Source: Pseudoalteromonas sp. A25 (GTDB taxonomy: Bacteria; Pseudomonadota; Gammaproteobacteria; Enterobacterales; Alteromonadaceae). From it: a stretch of 64,000 bases of DNA. Position 1 is the stretch's first letter, and each line of letters begins with the position of its first letter. Below are positions 29,647 to 38,840 of this stretch, one piece after another. The stretch spans positions 2,822,001 to 2,886,000 of the forward strand of contig NZ_AP021846.1 of NCBI RefSeq assembly GCF_009176705.1. The letters are read 5' to 3'. Below the pieces are notes generated by a model. That model did not search any database, was not told where the DNA came from, and was given only the letters and a program-made list of their open reading frames with translations. The translations under genes and the position numbers were made by a program.

Positions 29647-29691
29647 TATTTTTTATTACTACCAAACTCATCGATTTAGCTGGTCAACCTT

Positions 29692-29776
<85 letters not shown>

Positions 29777-29820
29777 ACTTCTCGATAAGAAGTAAAATTA
29801 TCAAACTAAGTAAACGTTGT

Positions 29821-29895
29821 TGGAGTATCGCCAAGCGGTAAGGCAGCGGGTTTTGATCCCGCCATTCCCAGGTTCAAATCCTGGTACTCCAGCCA
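29821..29895 (+). tRNA. tRNA-Gln(TTG), copy 1
   Basis: 75 bases. Acceptor TGGAGTA/TACTCCA, anticodon stem GCGGG/CCCGC with loop TTTTGAT, T-arm CCAGG/CCTGG, encoded CCA. It starts 129 bases after the start of Leu copy 1. Confidence 0.95.
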
Positions 29896-29896
29896 T

Positions 29897-29973
29897 GGCT
29901 ATGTAGCTCAGCTGGTTAGAGCACATCACTCATAATGATGGGGTCCCCTGTTCAAATCAGGGCATAGCCACCA
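29897..29973 (+). tRNA. tRNA-Met(CAT), elongator, copy 2
   Basis: Identical to copy 1 and only one base after Gln copy 1, so the junction is matured by processing with almost no spacer. Confidence 0.95.
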
Positions 29974-29989
29974 TTTACTTACCTCCTGT

Positions 29990-30074
<85 letters not shown>

Positions 30075-30118
30075 TCTCTTAAAGATGTAAAAATTAAGAC
30101 TCAATCGTTGGGTATCGT

Positions 30119-30206
30119 CTCGCTACGAAGTAGAAGCGGTAAGGCAGAAGAGAGAGGTTTTGTTCCCTCACTCATCCACCCCCAGATTCAAATCATGGGA
30201 CCAACA
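30119..30206 (+). pseudogene. Decayed tRNA-Gln-like element a
   Basis: It aligns with tRNA-Gln: TGG-GTATCG at the 5' end, then a 16-base insertion (TCTCGCTACGAAGTAG), then AAGCGGTAAGGCAG, a TTTTGTT anticodon-loop remnant, and CCCAGATTCAAATC of the T-arm. The 3' end has CCAACA rather than CCA after a paired acceptor. The anticodon and acceptor stems are broken, so it should not function as a normal tRNA. Confidence 0.72.
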
Positions 30207-30227
30207 CTTTAGATTTGAGTTAATCGT

Positions 30228-30302
30228 TGGAGTATCGCCAAGCGGTAAGGCAGCGGGTTTTGATCCCGCCATTCCCAGGTTCAAATCCTGGTACTCCAGC
30301 CA
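30228..30302 (+). tRNA. tRNA-Gln(TTG), copy 2
   Basis: Identical 75-base sequence to Gln copy 1, with encoded CCA. It follows decayed element a by 21 bases. Confidence 0.95.
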
Positions 30303-30359
30303 CTCTTTCTACCAATAAGAGTGGAAGATTAAAAACTAGGATTTTTTAAATCCCTCAGT

Positions 30360-30444
<85 letters not shown>

Positions 30445-30489
30445 ACTTCTCGATAAGAAGTAAAATTATCAGACGTAAGTCAACGTTGT

Positions 30490-30571
30490 TGAAGTGTCGC
30501 TTCGCTGCGAAGCAGAAGCGGTAAAGAATAAACGAAGTTTATTCTCGGATTCAAACCTCCGGATCAACAAC
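30490..30571 (+). pseudogene. Decayed tRNA-Gln-like element b
   Basis: Starts TGAAGTGTCG at 130 bases from Leu copy 3, exactly where Gln copy 1 lies behind Leu copy 1. A hairpin insert (GCTTCG-CTG-CGAAGC) splits the D-arm before AAGCGGTAA. In place of the anticodon arm is an 8-bp hairpin GAATAAAC-GAA-GTTTATTC. A T-arm remnant CGGATTCAAACCTCCGG remains. Flanking GTTGA/TCAAC can still pair like an acceptor stem. Confidence 0.72.
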
Positions 30572-30591
30572 TGGTTTGAAATACCTTTAGT

Positions 30592-30666
30592 TGGAGTATC
30601 GCCAAGCGGTAAGGCAGCGGGTTTTGATCCCGCCATTCCCAGGTTCAAATCCTGGTACTCCAGCCA
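30592..30666 (+). tRNA. tRNA-Gln(TTG), copy 3
   Basis: Identical to other Gln copies with encoded CCA; Leu copy 4 begins one base after it. Confidence 0.95.
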
Positions 30667-30667
30667 T

Positions 30668-30752
<85 letters not shown>

Positions 30753-30793
30753 TCTTTCAAAGATGAAAATAAAAGATTTGAATAATCGATTGA

Positions 30794-30872
30794 TGGGTAT
30801 TGCCTCGCTGTGAAGCAGAAGCGCTAATAAAGAATGAAATTCTTTTAAACCTGAGTCTTTTTAAAGATCTTA
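30794..30872 (+). pseudogene. Decayed tRNA-Gln-like element c
   Basis: TGGGTATTG, then the insertion CCTCGCTGTGAAGCAG, then AAGCGCTAA and a hairpin AAAGAAT-GAA-ATTCTTT where the anticodon arm would be, followed by TTTTAAACCTGAG in the T-loop position. It is the most eroded version. It lies 126 bases after the start of Leu copy 4. Confidence 0.65.
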
Positions 30873-30897
30873 CATATTGATTTGATTAATCGACTGA

Positions 30898-30976
30898 TGG
30901 GTATTGCCTCGCTGTGAAACAGAAGCGGTAATAAAGAATGAAATTCTTTTAAACCTGAGTCTTTTTAAAGATCTTA
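30898..30976 (+). pseudogene. Decayed tRNA-Gln-like element d
   Basis: Second unit of the 104-bp duplication. It retains AAGCGGTAA (element c has a C at the fifth position of this segment) and the same GAA-capped hairpin. Gln copy 4 begins 104 bases after it. Confidence 0.65.
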
Positions 30977-31001
30977 CATATTGATTTGAATAATCGACTG
31001 T

Positions 31002-31076
31002 TGGAGTATCGCCAAGCGGTAAGGCAGCGGGTTTTGATCCCGCCATTCCCAGGTTCAAATCCTGGTACTCCAGCCA
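31002..31076 (+). tRNA. tRNA-Gln(TTG), copy 4
   Basis: Identical 75-base Gln sequence with encoded CCA. Confidence 0.95.
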
Positions 31077-31166
31077 CTCTATCTACCAATTAAAGTGGAA
31101 AGTCGACGCTCTATAAAGCTAGTAGCTTAACTACTCAACATTATGCTTTTGAGCATATCCTGTGAT

Positions 31167-31251
<85 letters not shown>

Positions 31252-31352
31252 TCACATAAGTCACCTGCTTTCTTTTACAAAGCTATTTTCTCCTATAATC
31301 TCAAAAAGTAACTTACTTTTGAAACTCATAGCCACAAATTTCTTATTCCCAT

Positions 31353-31377
31353 AAAAAAACGGACCTAAGCCCGCTTT
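31353..31377 (-). terminator. Terminator after ubiF
   Basis: On the minus strand: CGGGC-TTAG-GTCCG followed by seven Ts, just after the ubiF stop. It also separates ubiF from the convergent tRNA operon. Confidence 0.75.
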
Positions 31378-31393
31378 ATTCGACGTAATTTGA

Positions 31394-32551
31394 TCACCAC
31401 CCCATTGCATGCTCTAACACTTTGCGTTTTAAAGGTCCTGCTTGATCAGCTATTTTTAATACGCCATTGCGCAATAGCTTTAATGGTGCAACCTCATTTG
31501 AAAAACCAAAGTAGCAAGCATCCATCATACTCATCATTGCTAGATTATCACCACGGCGCTTGCGCTCATACGCCTTAAGAGCTTGTGTGCTTCCCATATC
31601 CTCTAGAGGTTCCAGACACTCTGCCAGTGCAGCCACGTCTTTAAAGCCTAAGTTCACGCCCTGCCCCGCTAATGGGTTAATGGTATGTGCAGCATCACCT
31701 ACAAGTACCAATCGTCCCTGACTGTATTGATTGGCATGTTGGCGAGCTAATGGAAAAAGTGCTTTTTGCTCAACCGTAAAATCTCCTGGCAACTCAAAAA
31801 AGTGTTCAAGTATTTGCTCTTTTAATTGCTCATTTGAAAAGCTCTGCAAACTTGCCAACTTCGCACCGTCTTGATACCAAATCAAGTTAGCATAAGGCGC
31901 CTGCATTGGTAAAAATGCGATAGGGCCCGAGGGCTTAAATTGCTGCCAAGTTTTATACTGCTGAGGGGCATCAAGTTTAATTAAAATGCCCATGCACGCT
32001 TGTTGATATTGCCAACCTGTAACGCCAATTCCGGCTAACTGACGAATTTGCGAGCGTCCACCATCTGCCGCTATGATTAAATCGGCTTGGTACGCCTTAT
32101 CTTCATAATGCAATGTGATTGAGTCAATATTTTGCTCCAAAGCAACTGGCGCTGACTTTACCTGCTCTACTTCAATGCTGTGCTCTGTAAACTGAGCCCA
32201 CAAACTTGCTTGAATAAGTTTATTTTCAATCAAATGCCCTAAGTGGGTTTGCGAAACCTCTTCTCTATCAAATAACAAAGTGTTGTTTGGCTGCTCGTAT
32301 GCTTCTAATTGGTGATAGGGTGCAATACGGCTATCTCTTAATAATGGCATAGCACCCAGCTCATCTAACAAGCTTTCAGAGAATCGATTGATAGCCGACA
32401 CTCGAATATCAATTTGTGCATTGGCTAGTACCTCCTGAGCGTCGATAAGGTGCCTTTCTAGTACAGTAACCTGTGCCCCTTGCTTGGCTAACTTGAGCGC
32501 CATTGCAGCACCCACCATACCGCCACCAACAACCACTACCTTGTTTTTCAT
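31394..32551 (-). CDS. ubiF: FAD-dependent ubiquinone-biosynthesis hydroxylase (UbiF-like)
   Basis: 385 residues of the UbiH/UbiF/VisC flavin monooxygenase family: the dinucleotide motif VVVGGGMVGAAMALKLA, DIRVSAINR, the DG motif IIAADGGRSQIRQ and the FAD-binding GDAAHTINPLAGQGVNLGFKD. The E. coli position beside miaB and the Met-Leu-Gln tRNA cluster is that of ubiF, which hydroxylates C6 of the demethoxyubiquinol intermediate. The paralogues UbiH and UbiI are similar, so the name rests partly on synteny. Divergent from miaB. Confidence 0.88.
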   Translation of the reverse strand: MKNKVVVVGGGMVGAAMALKLAKQGAQVTVLERHLIDAQEVLANAQIDIRVSAINRFSESLLDELGAMPLLRDSRIAPYHQLEAYEQPNNTLLFDREEVSQTHLGHLIENKLIQASLWAQFTEHSIEVEQVKSAPVALEQNIDSITLHYEDKAYQADLIIAADGGRSQIRQLAGIGVTGWQYQQACMGILIKLDAPQQYKTWQQFKPSGPIAFLPMQAPYANLIWYQDGAKLASLQSFSNEQLKEQILEHFFELPGDFTVEQKALFPLARQHANQYSQGRLVLVGDAAHTINPLAGQGVNLGFKDVAALAECLEPLEDMGSTQALKAYERKRRGDNLAMMSMMDACYFGFSNEVAPLKLLRNGVLKIADQAGPLKRKVLEHAMGW

Positions 32552-32792
32552 ATTGTTTGCCCTGTCAATTTGAAACAGCTTTATTGTATCTTAACTCTGT
32601 GGCTTTTGTCCGTTTGTAATCACCGCAATACGCTTAACCTTGATCCACCTTTTTAAAGTTAAAATCTATACTTGGCTAGTGACCTTTGGTCATATAAAAT
32701 ACGCGTCCTTTAAGCTTTGCGATTGCATGGCGAAATTACCAATTGCGCGACGTTGTGCATTAAAACCGAATTGAAAACGAGGCAATATTTCA

Positions 32793-34226
32793 ATGAGTAA
32801 AAAGTTGCATATTAAAACCTGGGGTTGTCAAATGAACGAGTACGACTCTCAGAAAATGGCTGATCTACTGGATGCCACTAACGGCTATCAAATAACAGAC
32901 GAAGCCGAGCAAGCTGATGTTATCTTACTCAATACCTGTTCAATTCGTGAAAAGGCGCAAGAGAAAGTGTTTCACCAACTCGGTCGTTGGAAACTGTTAA
33001 AAGACGACAACCCAGACTTGGTGATTGGTGTGGGTGGCTGTGTAGCATCGCAAGAAGGTGACACCATTCGCCAGCGTGCGCCATTTGTAGATATCGTGTT
33101 TGGCCCGCAAACACTGCATCGTCTACCTGAGATGATTAAGCAAGTGCAAAGCAAGCAAGGCGCTGTAGTTGATATTTCATTCCCTGAAATTGAAAAGTTC
33201 GATCGCCTGCCCGAACCAAAGGCTGAAGGCCCAAGCGCATTTGTATCCATTATGGAAGGTTGTTCAAAGTACTGTACGTTCTGTGTTGTGCCATATACTC
33301 GCGGTGAAGAAGTAAGCCGCCCACTGGATGATGTCCTACTAGAAGTAGCACAGTTGGCAGAGCAAGGTGTACGAGAAGTAAACCTACTTGGCCAAAACGT
33401 CAATGCATACCGTGGTGAAACACACGATGGTGAAACATGTTATTTCTCTGATTTACTGCGTTACGTTGCCGCAATAGACGGTATCGATCGTATTCGTTAC
33501 ACCACATCACACCCTGTCGAGTTTACGCCAGATATCATCGAAGCCTATGCAGATGTACCAGAGCTTGTAGACCACTTGCATCTACCAGTGCAAAGTGGTT
33601 CAGATCGTATTTTGAACCTGATGAAACGTGGCCATACCGCACTTGAGTACAAGTCAACTATTCGTAAGCTACGTAAAATCCGCCCGAATTTAAGTATGTC
33701 GTCTGATTTCATCATCGGTTTCCCAGGTGAAACGGCTGCCGATTTTGAAGCAACCATGAACCTTATCAATGACATTGGCTTTGATATGAGCTTTAGCTTT
33801 ATTTATTCAGCACGACCAGGCACGCCCGCTGCCGACTTACCGGATGATGTCTCAGAGCAAGAAAAGAAAGAGCGCTTGTACATATTACAAAATCGTATCA
33901 ACCAAATGGCACAAGATATTAGCCGTAAGATGTTTGATACCGAGCAACGTATATTAGTCGAGGGTCCCTCTAAAAAGAACCCAATGGAACTAAGAGGCCG
34001 TACCGAAAATAACCGAGTGGTTAACTTTGAGGGTCCACATTCAGTGATCGGTCAGTTTGTTGATGTACGTATAACCGAGGCGTTACCAAACTCTTTACGT
34101 GGCGAACTTATTCGTACAGAATCAGAAATGAACTTGCGTAAGGATGTTGCACCGGCCGAGATTTTAAGCCGAGCACCAGTAGAGCCAGAAGCTGATGAGA
34201 TAGGTGTAACTACTTTTACACCGTAA
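32793..34226 (+). CDS. miaB: tRNA-2-methylthio-N6-isopentenyladenosine synthase MiaB
   Basis: 477 residues. The N-terminal methylthiotransferase domain has [15 protein letters not shown] and [12 protein letters not shown] cysteines; the radical-SAM motif is CSKYCTFC; a C-terminal TRAM domain follows ([25 protein letters not shown]). It adds the methylthio group to A37 of tRNAs reading UNN codons; the Leu and Gln tRNAs above are not necessarily its substrates. It starts the miaB-phoL-ybeY-corC-lnt run. Confidence 0.96.
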   Translation: MSKKLHIKTWGCQMNEYDSQKMADLLDATNGYQITDEAEQADVILLNTCSIREKAQEKVFHQLGRWKLLKDDNPDLVIGVGGCVASQEGDTIRQRAPFVDIVFGPQTLHRLPEMIKQVQSKQGAVVDISFPEIEKFDRLPEPKAEGPSAFVSIMEGCSKYCTFCVVPYTRGEEVSRPLDDVLLEVAQLAEQGVREVNLLGQNVNAYRGETHDGETCYFSDLLRYVAAIDGIDRIRYTTSHPVEFTPDIIEAYADVPELVDHLHLPVQSGSDRILNLMKRGHTALEYKSTIRKLRKIRPNLSMSSDFIIGFPGETAADFEATMNLINDIGFDMSFSFIYSARPGTPAADLPDDVSEQEKKERLYILQNRINQMAQDISRKMFDTEQRILVEGPSKKNPMELRGRTENNRVVNFEGPHSVIGQFVDVRITEALPNSLRGELIRTESEMNLRKDVAPAEILSRAPVEPEADEIGVTTFTP

Positions 34227-34237
34227 ACACATTGACT

Positions 34238-34257
34238 GCGCCAGCCCATGCTGGCGC
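34238..34257 (+). terminator. GC-rich hairpin after miaB, overlapping a spurious phoL start
   Basis: GCGCCAGC and GCTGGCGC arms around a CCAT loop, followed by GCTTGTT. A partial terminator or mRNA-processing hairpin. The ATG at 34248 straddles its loop and right arm, so it is not the likely phoL start. Confidence 0.7.
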
Positions 34258-34277
34258 GCTTGTTACAGGAAGCCATT

Positions 34278-35318
34278 TTGAGTAGTCAGATAAAGAATAT
34301 AGAGTTTTACCTAGAACCTGCCGATAACAACCGCCTTTCATCACTGTGTGGTCCTTTTGATGAGAACATAAAACAAATAGAACGCAGATTAGGGGTAGAA
34401 GTTGCCCATCGTGATAATTGGTTTAAAGTAACAGGGCAGCCTGCGCAAGCCAAAGCTGCTATGGACATTTTGAAGTCTTTATACGTAGATACTCAACCTT
34501 TGCGCGGTCAAATTAACGAGATAGAGCCAGATAACGTACACTTAGCCATTAGTGAAGCGAATGTGTTAGAACAAGATGCTCCTGCTGTTTGGGAGCAAGA
34601 AGTTTACATTAAAACCCGCCGTGGTGTAGTTAAGCCTCGAAACCCAAATCAAAGCCAATATGTGGCAAATATACTAAGCCATGACATTTGTTTTGGCATT
34701 GGGCCTGCCGGAACAGGTAAAACTTATCTTGCCGTTGCAGCTGCAGTTGATGCCCTAGAGCGACAGGAAATTCGCCGTATATTACTTACTCGCCCCGCAG
34801 TTGAAGCCGGCGAGAAACTCGGCTTCTTACCGGGTGACCTTACTCAAAAAATAGACCCTTATTTACGCCCACTCTATGACGCGCTATTTGAAATGCTTGG
34901 TTTTGAAAAAGTTGAGCGCCTGATTGAGAAGAATGTTATTGAGGTCGCACCTCTTGCCTACATGCGTGGTCGAACCTTGAATGACGCATTTATTATTTTA
35001 GATGAAAGCCAAAACACCACTACAGAGCAGATGAAAATGTTCTTGACGCGTATCGGCTTCAACTCAAAGGCTGTAATTACGGGCGATATCACACAAATTG
35101 ATTTGCCCCGCGGCGCTCGCTCAGGGCTACGCCACGCCATCGAAGTGCTCAGTGACGTAGAAGAAATTTCATTTAACTTCTTTAAATCTCATGATGTTGT
35201 GCGCCACCCTGTTGTGGCACGAATTGTTGAAGCATACGAGAAAAAAGAAGAAGCTGAACGCAAAGAAAAGGCACTTAAAGAACAAGCCTACAGACAAGCC
35301 AAAGAGCAAGATAAATGA
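34278..35318 (+). CDS. phoL: PhoH-like ATPase PhoL (YbeZ)
   Basis: 346 residues from TTG 34278, with AGGA seven bases upstream; this length equals E. coli YbeZ. An ATG at 34248 would start in the terminator hairpin. The Walker A motif is [15 protein letters not shown], Walker [12 protein letters not shown], with an arginine-rich [14 protein letters not shown] downstream. PhoH proteins are ATPases linked to RNA handling, and phoL is regularly paired with ybeY. It overlaps ybeY by four bases. Confidence 0.93.
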   Translation: MSSQIKNIEFYLEPADNNRLSSLCGPFDENIKQIERRLGVEVAHRDNWFKVTGQPAQAKAAMDILKSLYVDTQPLRGQINEIEPDNVHLAISEANVLEQDAPAVWEQEVYIKTRRGVVKPRNPNQSQYVANILSHDICFGIGPAGTGKTYLAVAAAVDALERQEIRRILLTRPAVEAGEKLGFLPGDLTQKIDPYLRPLYDALFEMLGFEKVERLIEKNVIEVAPLAYMRGRTLNDAFIILDESQNTTTEQMKMFLTRIGFNSKAVITGDITQIDLPRGARSGLRHAIEVLSDVEEISFNFFKSHDVVRHPVVARIVEAYEKKEEAERKEKALKEQAYRQAKEQDK

Positions 35319-35773
35319 GCGTAGACGTAGATTTACAGATTGCTTGTGAGTTTGAAGATTTGCCATCTCAAGCTCAGTTTGAGCTATGGGCAAGTAAAGC
35401 ATTGCAACCCTACTTAGAGCATAGCGAACTGACCATTCGAATAGCGGATGAGCACGAGAGCCAAGAGCTGAACCATCAATATCGTGGCAAGAATAAGCCA
35501 ACCAACGTGCTATCGTTTCCATTTGAAGCACCACCGGGGATTGAGTTGCCACTAGTAGGCGATTTAATTATTTGCCCACAGGTTGTGAAGCAAGAAGCAA
35601 TAGAGCAAGAAAAGTCTTTTCATGAGCATTTCGCCCATATGGTGATTCACGGTTGCTTGCATTTACTTGGCTTTGACCATATAAATGAACAAGACGCTAT
35701 GGAAATGGAAAGTCTGGAAAAAGAATTTTTAGCGACGTTGGGAATTAGCGACCCCTACCGCGACGATTTGTAA
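35315..35773 (+). CDS. ybeY: Endoribonuclease YbeY (16S rRNA maturation)
   Basis: 152 residues. The zinc-binding signature H-x3-H-x5-H is seen in [14 protein letters not shown], preceded by the conserved NVLSFPFE and GDLIICP segments. YbeY participates in 16S rRNA 3'-end maturation and ribosome quality control. Translation is coupled to phoL by an ATGA overlap. Confidence 0.95.
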   Translation: MSVDVDLQIACEFEDLPSQAQFELWASKALQPYLEHSELTIRIADEHESQELNHQYRGKNKPTNVLSFPFEAPPGIELPLVGDLIICPQVVKQEAIEQEKSFHEHFAHMVIHGCLHLLGFDHINEQDAMEMESLEKEFLATLGISDPYRDDL

Positions 35774-35833
35774 CCATTTTATGGCCAAATAACATCTTTA
35801 TCTTTTTGATATTTTACGGAGTAAAACACGACA

Positions 35834-36712
35834 ATGAGCGACGATAACTCGCAGAGTAGCCAGGGTTCTTCTGGCAAAACCTGGTTGGGACGCATCACGC
35901 AGATGCTGCAAGGGGAACCCCAAAACAAAGAAGAGTTGGTAGAAGTCATTGCTGATGCTCAGGAGCGCGATTTAATCGACCCTGAGACTAAGGATATGAT
36001 GGAAGGTGTATTAGGTGTCTCTGAGCTTAAGGTTCGTGACATTATGATCCCTCGATCACAGATGATCACACTTGACGTAGACGAATCATTGGAGCAACAG
36101 CTACCTACGATGGTTGAGTCTTCGCACTCTCGCTTTCCTGTTATCTGTGAAGATAAAGACCACGTTGAAGGTATTTTATTGGCAAAAGATTTATTGCCTT
36201 TAATTTTGAATAAAGATGAAAACTTACCTGCGATCCGAGAATATTTGCGTCCCGCAATTGTGGTCCCAGAAAGTAAACGCGTTGATGCATTACTCAATGA
36301 GTTTCGTCAAAAACGCTACCATATGGCCATTGTTGTTGATGAGTATGGCGGCGTATCAGGTCTTGTTACCATTGAAGACATTCTTGAAATCATTGTCGGT
36401 GAAATTGAAGATGAACATGATGACGATGAAGATCAGCAAGATATTCGTCAGTTATCAAAGCACACTTATGTAGTCCAGGCTTTGACACCACTGGATGAGT
36501 TCAATGAATTTTTCAAAACTGGCTATGACACACAAGAAGCAGACACCATCGGGGGCATAATCTTGCACGCCTTTGGACACATGCCTAGCCGTGGTGAAAC
36601 GATTGATATCGAGCCGCTGCAATTCAAAGTGACCAATTCAGATAACCGTCGTATTATCCAACTTCAAGTCACTGTTCCTAAATCAGAAGATGGCGACGAC
36701 GAAGCTGAGTAA
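35834..36712 (+). CDS. corC: Magnesium/cobalt efflux-associated CBS protein CorC
   Basis: 292 residues, as in E. coli CorC. It has no DUF21 membrane part; it holds two CBS domains ([35 protein letters not shown]) and a C-terminal CorC_HlyC domain ([22 protein letters not shown]). An acidic stretch ([12 protein letters not shown]) links them. It contrasts with the membrane-bound relative at the left edge of the window. Overlaps lnt by 23 bases. Confidence 0.93.
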   Translation: MSDDNSQSSQGSSGKTWLGRITQMLQGEPQNKEELVEVIADAQERDLIDPETKDMMEGVLGVSELKVRDIMIPRSQMITLDVDESLEQQLPTMVESSHSRFPVICEDKDHVEGILLAKDLLPLILNKDENLPAIREYLRPAIVVPESKRVDALLNEFRQKRYHMAIVVDEYGGVSGLVTIEDILEIIVGEIEDEHDDDEDQQDIRQLSKHTYVVQALTPLDEFNEFFKTGYDTQEADTIGGIILHAFGHMPSRGETIDIEPLQFKVTNSDNRRIIQLQVTVPKSEDGDDEAE

Positions 36713-38267
36713 AATAGCATCCTTTTTATGTGATAAGCGAGCATGGCTAGCATTACTTGCTGGCTTTTCGCTTACTTTTGCCTACGCCCCTTTTAATCTC
36801 TGGCCTTTGGTGTTTGTCGCCATTGCGCTTGGCTGTTACGTCACTGACACAGCGTCGTGCAAGCAAGCTGGAAAATATGGCTTCATTTTTGGTTTTGGGT
36901 GGTTTGCACTTGGCATAAGCTGGGTGCATGTCTCTATTGCTCAGTTTGGTGGCTTGCCTCTTGCTGTGTCTTTGTTGCTCATGGCATTACTGTGTGGGTA
37001 TCTTGCGCTTTACCCCATGTGTGCCTTTATGCTGGCCAGCAAATTCCATCGTAGCCCATGGCAACGTGTTGTTATGTTAGTTGTGGGATTTGCCATTTTT
37101 GAATATTTACGAGGCAAGTTGCTCACCGGTTTTCCATGGCTTAGCTTCGGCTACACCCTCACTGACAGTCCAATAAATCAACTCGCTCCAATCATTGGAG
37201 AGGCGGGTCTTACGCTAGTATGTGTTTTAATTGGCGCATCTTTTTATTACATAGCCAAACTCAAAACGTTTAAACCTGTGCTAGCTTTGGCACTGTTTAG
37301 TATCTTCTGCTTAGCGGGTACTTTGCTTATCGACAAACCCCAACATGCACAAAAGAGTATTACGACCTTGCTAGTACAAGGCAATATTCAACAAAGCTTG
37401 CGTTGGGAGCCTGAGCACTTTTGGCCAACCATGTCTAAATATAGAGATATGACACGGCCCTACTGGCACGATGTAGATCTAGTGCTTTGGCCTGAAGCCG
37501 CTATCCCTGAGATAGAAGACTTTGCAACCCCTTTTTTAAAAGAGCTCGACAAAGCAGCTGCATTTAATAGCACCGCCCTTATCACTGGGATCCCTGATTA
37601 CCAACTGAATAGTAAAACCGTTTTTAATACTTTAATTGTGCTTGGTAAAAAGACCGCCGAAGACCCTCAAGGACATTACCAATATTTACATTCTAACCGC
37701 TATCAAAAACACCAGCTATTGCCCATCGGAGAGTTTGTGCCGTTTGAAGATATCCTTAGGCCGCTTGCACCCTTGTTCAACTTAGCAATGTCTTCATTTA
37801 CTCGAGGTGAGCGAATACAAGACAATTTAGTGGCGAATGGATTACATATTTTACCCGCGATTTGCTATGAAATAGCCTTTAGCGAACTGGTGTTAGATAA
37901 CTTTAACGAGCAATCTGATATCTTGTTTACGGTAAGCAATGACGCATGGTTTGGCGATTCTCATGGCCCACATCAACATATGCAAATTGCTCGTATGCGC
38001 GCACTAGAATTACAACGCCCGCTGCTTAGAGCCACAAATAATGGTATCACCGGCGTATACGACCCAATCAACAAAAAGCAACAAAGTATCGCCCAGTTTG
38101 AAGCTGGAGTACTGAAATCGGATATTAAATTAATTTCCGGAACTAGTGTTTACAGTCGGCTAGGACATACCCCAGTTTGGATTTTTGTTTTGCTTGCAGG
38201 GTTAACTGTTATAGGCGCTCGGTGCACCCCCAGGCTCAAACGCCACTTTGAAAGAAGCCTTTTTTAG
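36690..38267 (+). CDS. lnt: Apolipoprotein N-acyltransferase
   Basis: 525 residues. N-terminal hydrophobic helices precede a nitrilase-like domain with the catalytic glutamate in LWPEAAIPE and cysteine in PAICYEIAFSE; VQGNIQQSLRW and TVSNDAWFGDSHGPHQHMQIAR are family hallmarks. Lnt adds the third acyl chain to lipoproteins (such as LolB, LptE and RlpA in this window). The start inside the corC end implies coupling. Confidence 0.95.
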   Translation: MATTKLSKIASFLCDKRAWLALLAGFSLTFAYAPFNLWPLVFVAIALGCYVTDTASCKQAGKYGFIFGFGWFALGISWVHVSIAQFGGLPLAVSLLLMALLCGYLALYPMCAFMLASKFHRSPWQRVVMLVVGFAIFEYLRGKLLTGFPWLSFGYTLTDSPINQLAPIIGEAGLTLVCVLIGASFYYIAKLKTFKPVLALALFSIFCLAGTLLIDKPQHAQKSITTLLVQGNIQQSLRWEPEHFWPTMSKYRDMTRPYWHDVDLVLWPEAAIPEIEDFATPFLKELDKAAAFNSTALITGIPDYQLNSKTVFNTLIVLGKKTAEDPQGHYQYLHSNRYQKHQLLPIGEFVPFEDILRPLAPLFNLAMSSFTRGERIQDNLVANGLHILPAICYEIAFSELVLDNFNEQSDILFTVSNDAWFGDSHGPHQHMQIARMRALELQRPLLRATNNGITGVYDPINKKQQSIAQFEAGVLKSDIKLISGTSVYSRLGHTPVWIFVLLAGLTVIGARCTPRLKRHFERSLF

Positions 38268-38349
38268 TCTGATTGAAGATTTCGTTTTTCTCTGCGCACT
38301 TTCTTCTTTTCCACATACCAGTTAGTGCATCGCGCTAGTGCAGTATTGG

Positions 38350-38376
38350 TTTGCATTCACCCTATTTTGGTGCAAA
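38350..38376. promoter_or_regulatory. Imperfect palindrome upstream of the HTH/GNAT operon
   Basis: TTTGCATTCACC and GGTGCAAA arms around a short spacer. The match to the NtrC consensus spacing is poor. Operator-like, regulator unknown. Confidence 0.3.
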
Positions 38377-38397
38377 ACATCAATTTGAAAAGTATAG

Positions 38398-38419
38398 TAA
38401 TTCACAACCATATGAATTA
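38398..38419. promoter_or_regulatory. AT-rich dyad near the promoter of the HTH/GNAT operon
   Basis: TAATTCA and TGAATTA separated by eight bases, followed by TATATATAAA that could serve as a -10 region. Candidate operator for the small HTH protein encoded downstream, by position only. Confidence 0.35.
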
Positions 38420-38490
38420 TATATAAATTAATAGTTGGTATGGTTCTTTCTACTATTAGTCATCAATCACAATACAATAAGGTGGTTATC

Positions 38491-38592
38491 ATGTATGACT
38501 TGTATCAAACTCTTTACCTATTATGGCACTTAGACGTTAGTATTTGGCAGATCCATGACACCCAGCAACCAGTTAGGCGCTTAAGGAGTTAA
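38491..38592 (+). CDS. 33-residue leader-type small ORF
   Basis: ATG at 38491 behind a good AAGGTGG box with five bases spacing; it encodes 33 residues including two tryptophans and ends RRLRS. The stop is two bases before the ATG of the HTH gene, and the AAGGAG box of that gene lies within its last codons, so translation of the two is probably coupled. No family recognised. It may be a real microprotein or a leader peptide. Confidence 0.5.
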   Translation: MYDLYQTLYLLWHLDVSIWQIHDTQQPVRRLRS

Positions 38593-38594
38593 CT

Positions 38595-38840
38595 ATGCGC
38601 TCAATCTCTCCCACGCACCCTTTGGTGTTAGAGGCTGTTCACAAGGTACTTAGTGAGCAGTTTTCAATCTCAGAGGCTGCAGAACAATATGCGCTACCTA
38701 AGCGCACCTTGTATGATGCGGTGCGTCTTGCTCAGGCTAAACCAAAACAACAAAGTGATAAGTTAAAGGCAACTAAACACTTATTAGAACAACACTTGAA
38801 AGAAATCGAACAAACATTGCGCGGATTGCAACATTCATGA
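38595..38840 (+). CDS. Small helix-turn-helix protein (Psq/Fis-like HTH)
   Basis: 81 residues. A helix-turn-helix at about 23-46 (SISEAAEQYALPKRTLYDAV) resembles the pipsqueak-type or resolvase/Fis-type HTH. It is followed by a Lys/Glu/Leu-rich coiled coil (KLKATKHLLEQHLKEIEQTLRGL), suggesting a dimer. Excellent AAGGAG box. It overlaps the GNAT gene by four bases. A likely DNA-binding partner or regulator of this three-gene unit; specific function unknown. Confidence 0.72.
   Translation: MRSISPTHPLVLEAVHKVLSEQFSISEAAEQYALPKRTLYDAVRLAQAKPKQQSDKLKATKHLLEQHLKEIEQTLRGLQHS

Larger units (their letters stand above)
30777..30984 (+). repeat. 104-bp tandem duplication in the tRNA array
   Basis: Two units of 104 bases (about 30777-30880 and 30881-30984). 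TGATGGGTATTGCC recurs at 30791 and 30895, and the units differ at only a few positions. Each unit holds one decayed Gln-like element. Confidence 0.82.

Noticed and set aside
38350..38376. NtrC or sigma-54 type site upstream of the HTH/GNAT operon
   Set aside because: The TGCA half-sites are spaced 15 bases apart instead of the usual 9, and no -24/-12 GG-GC pair is found; it is listed only as an operator-like palindrome.
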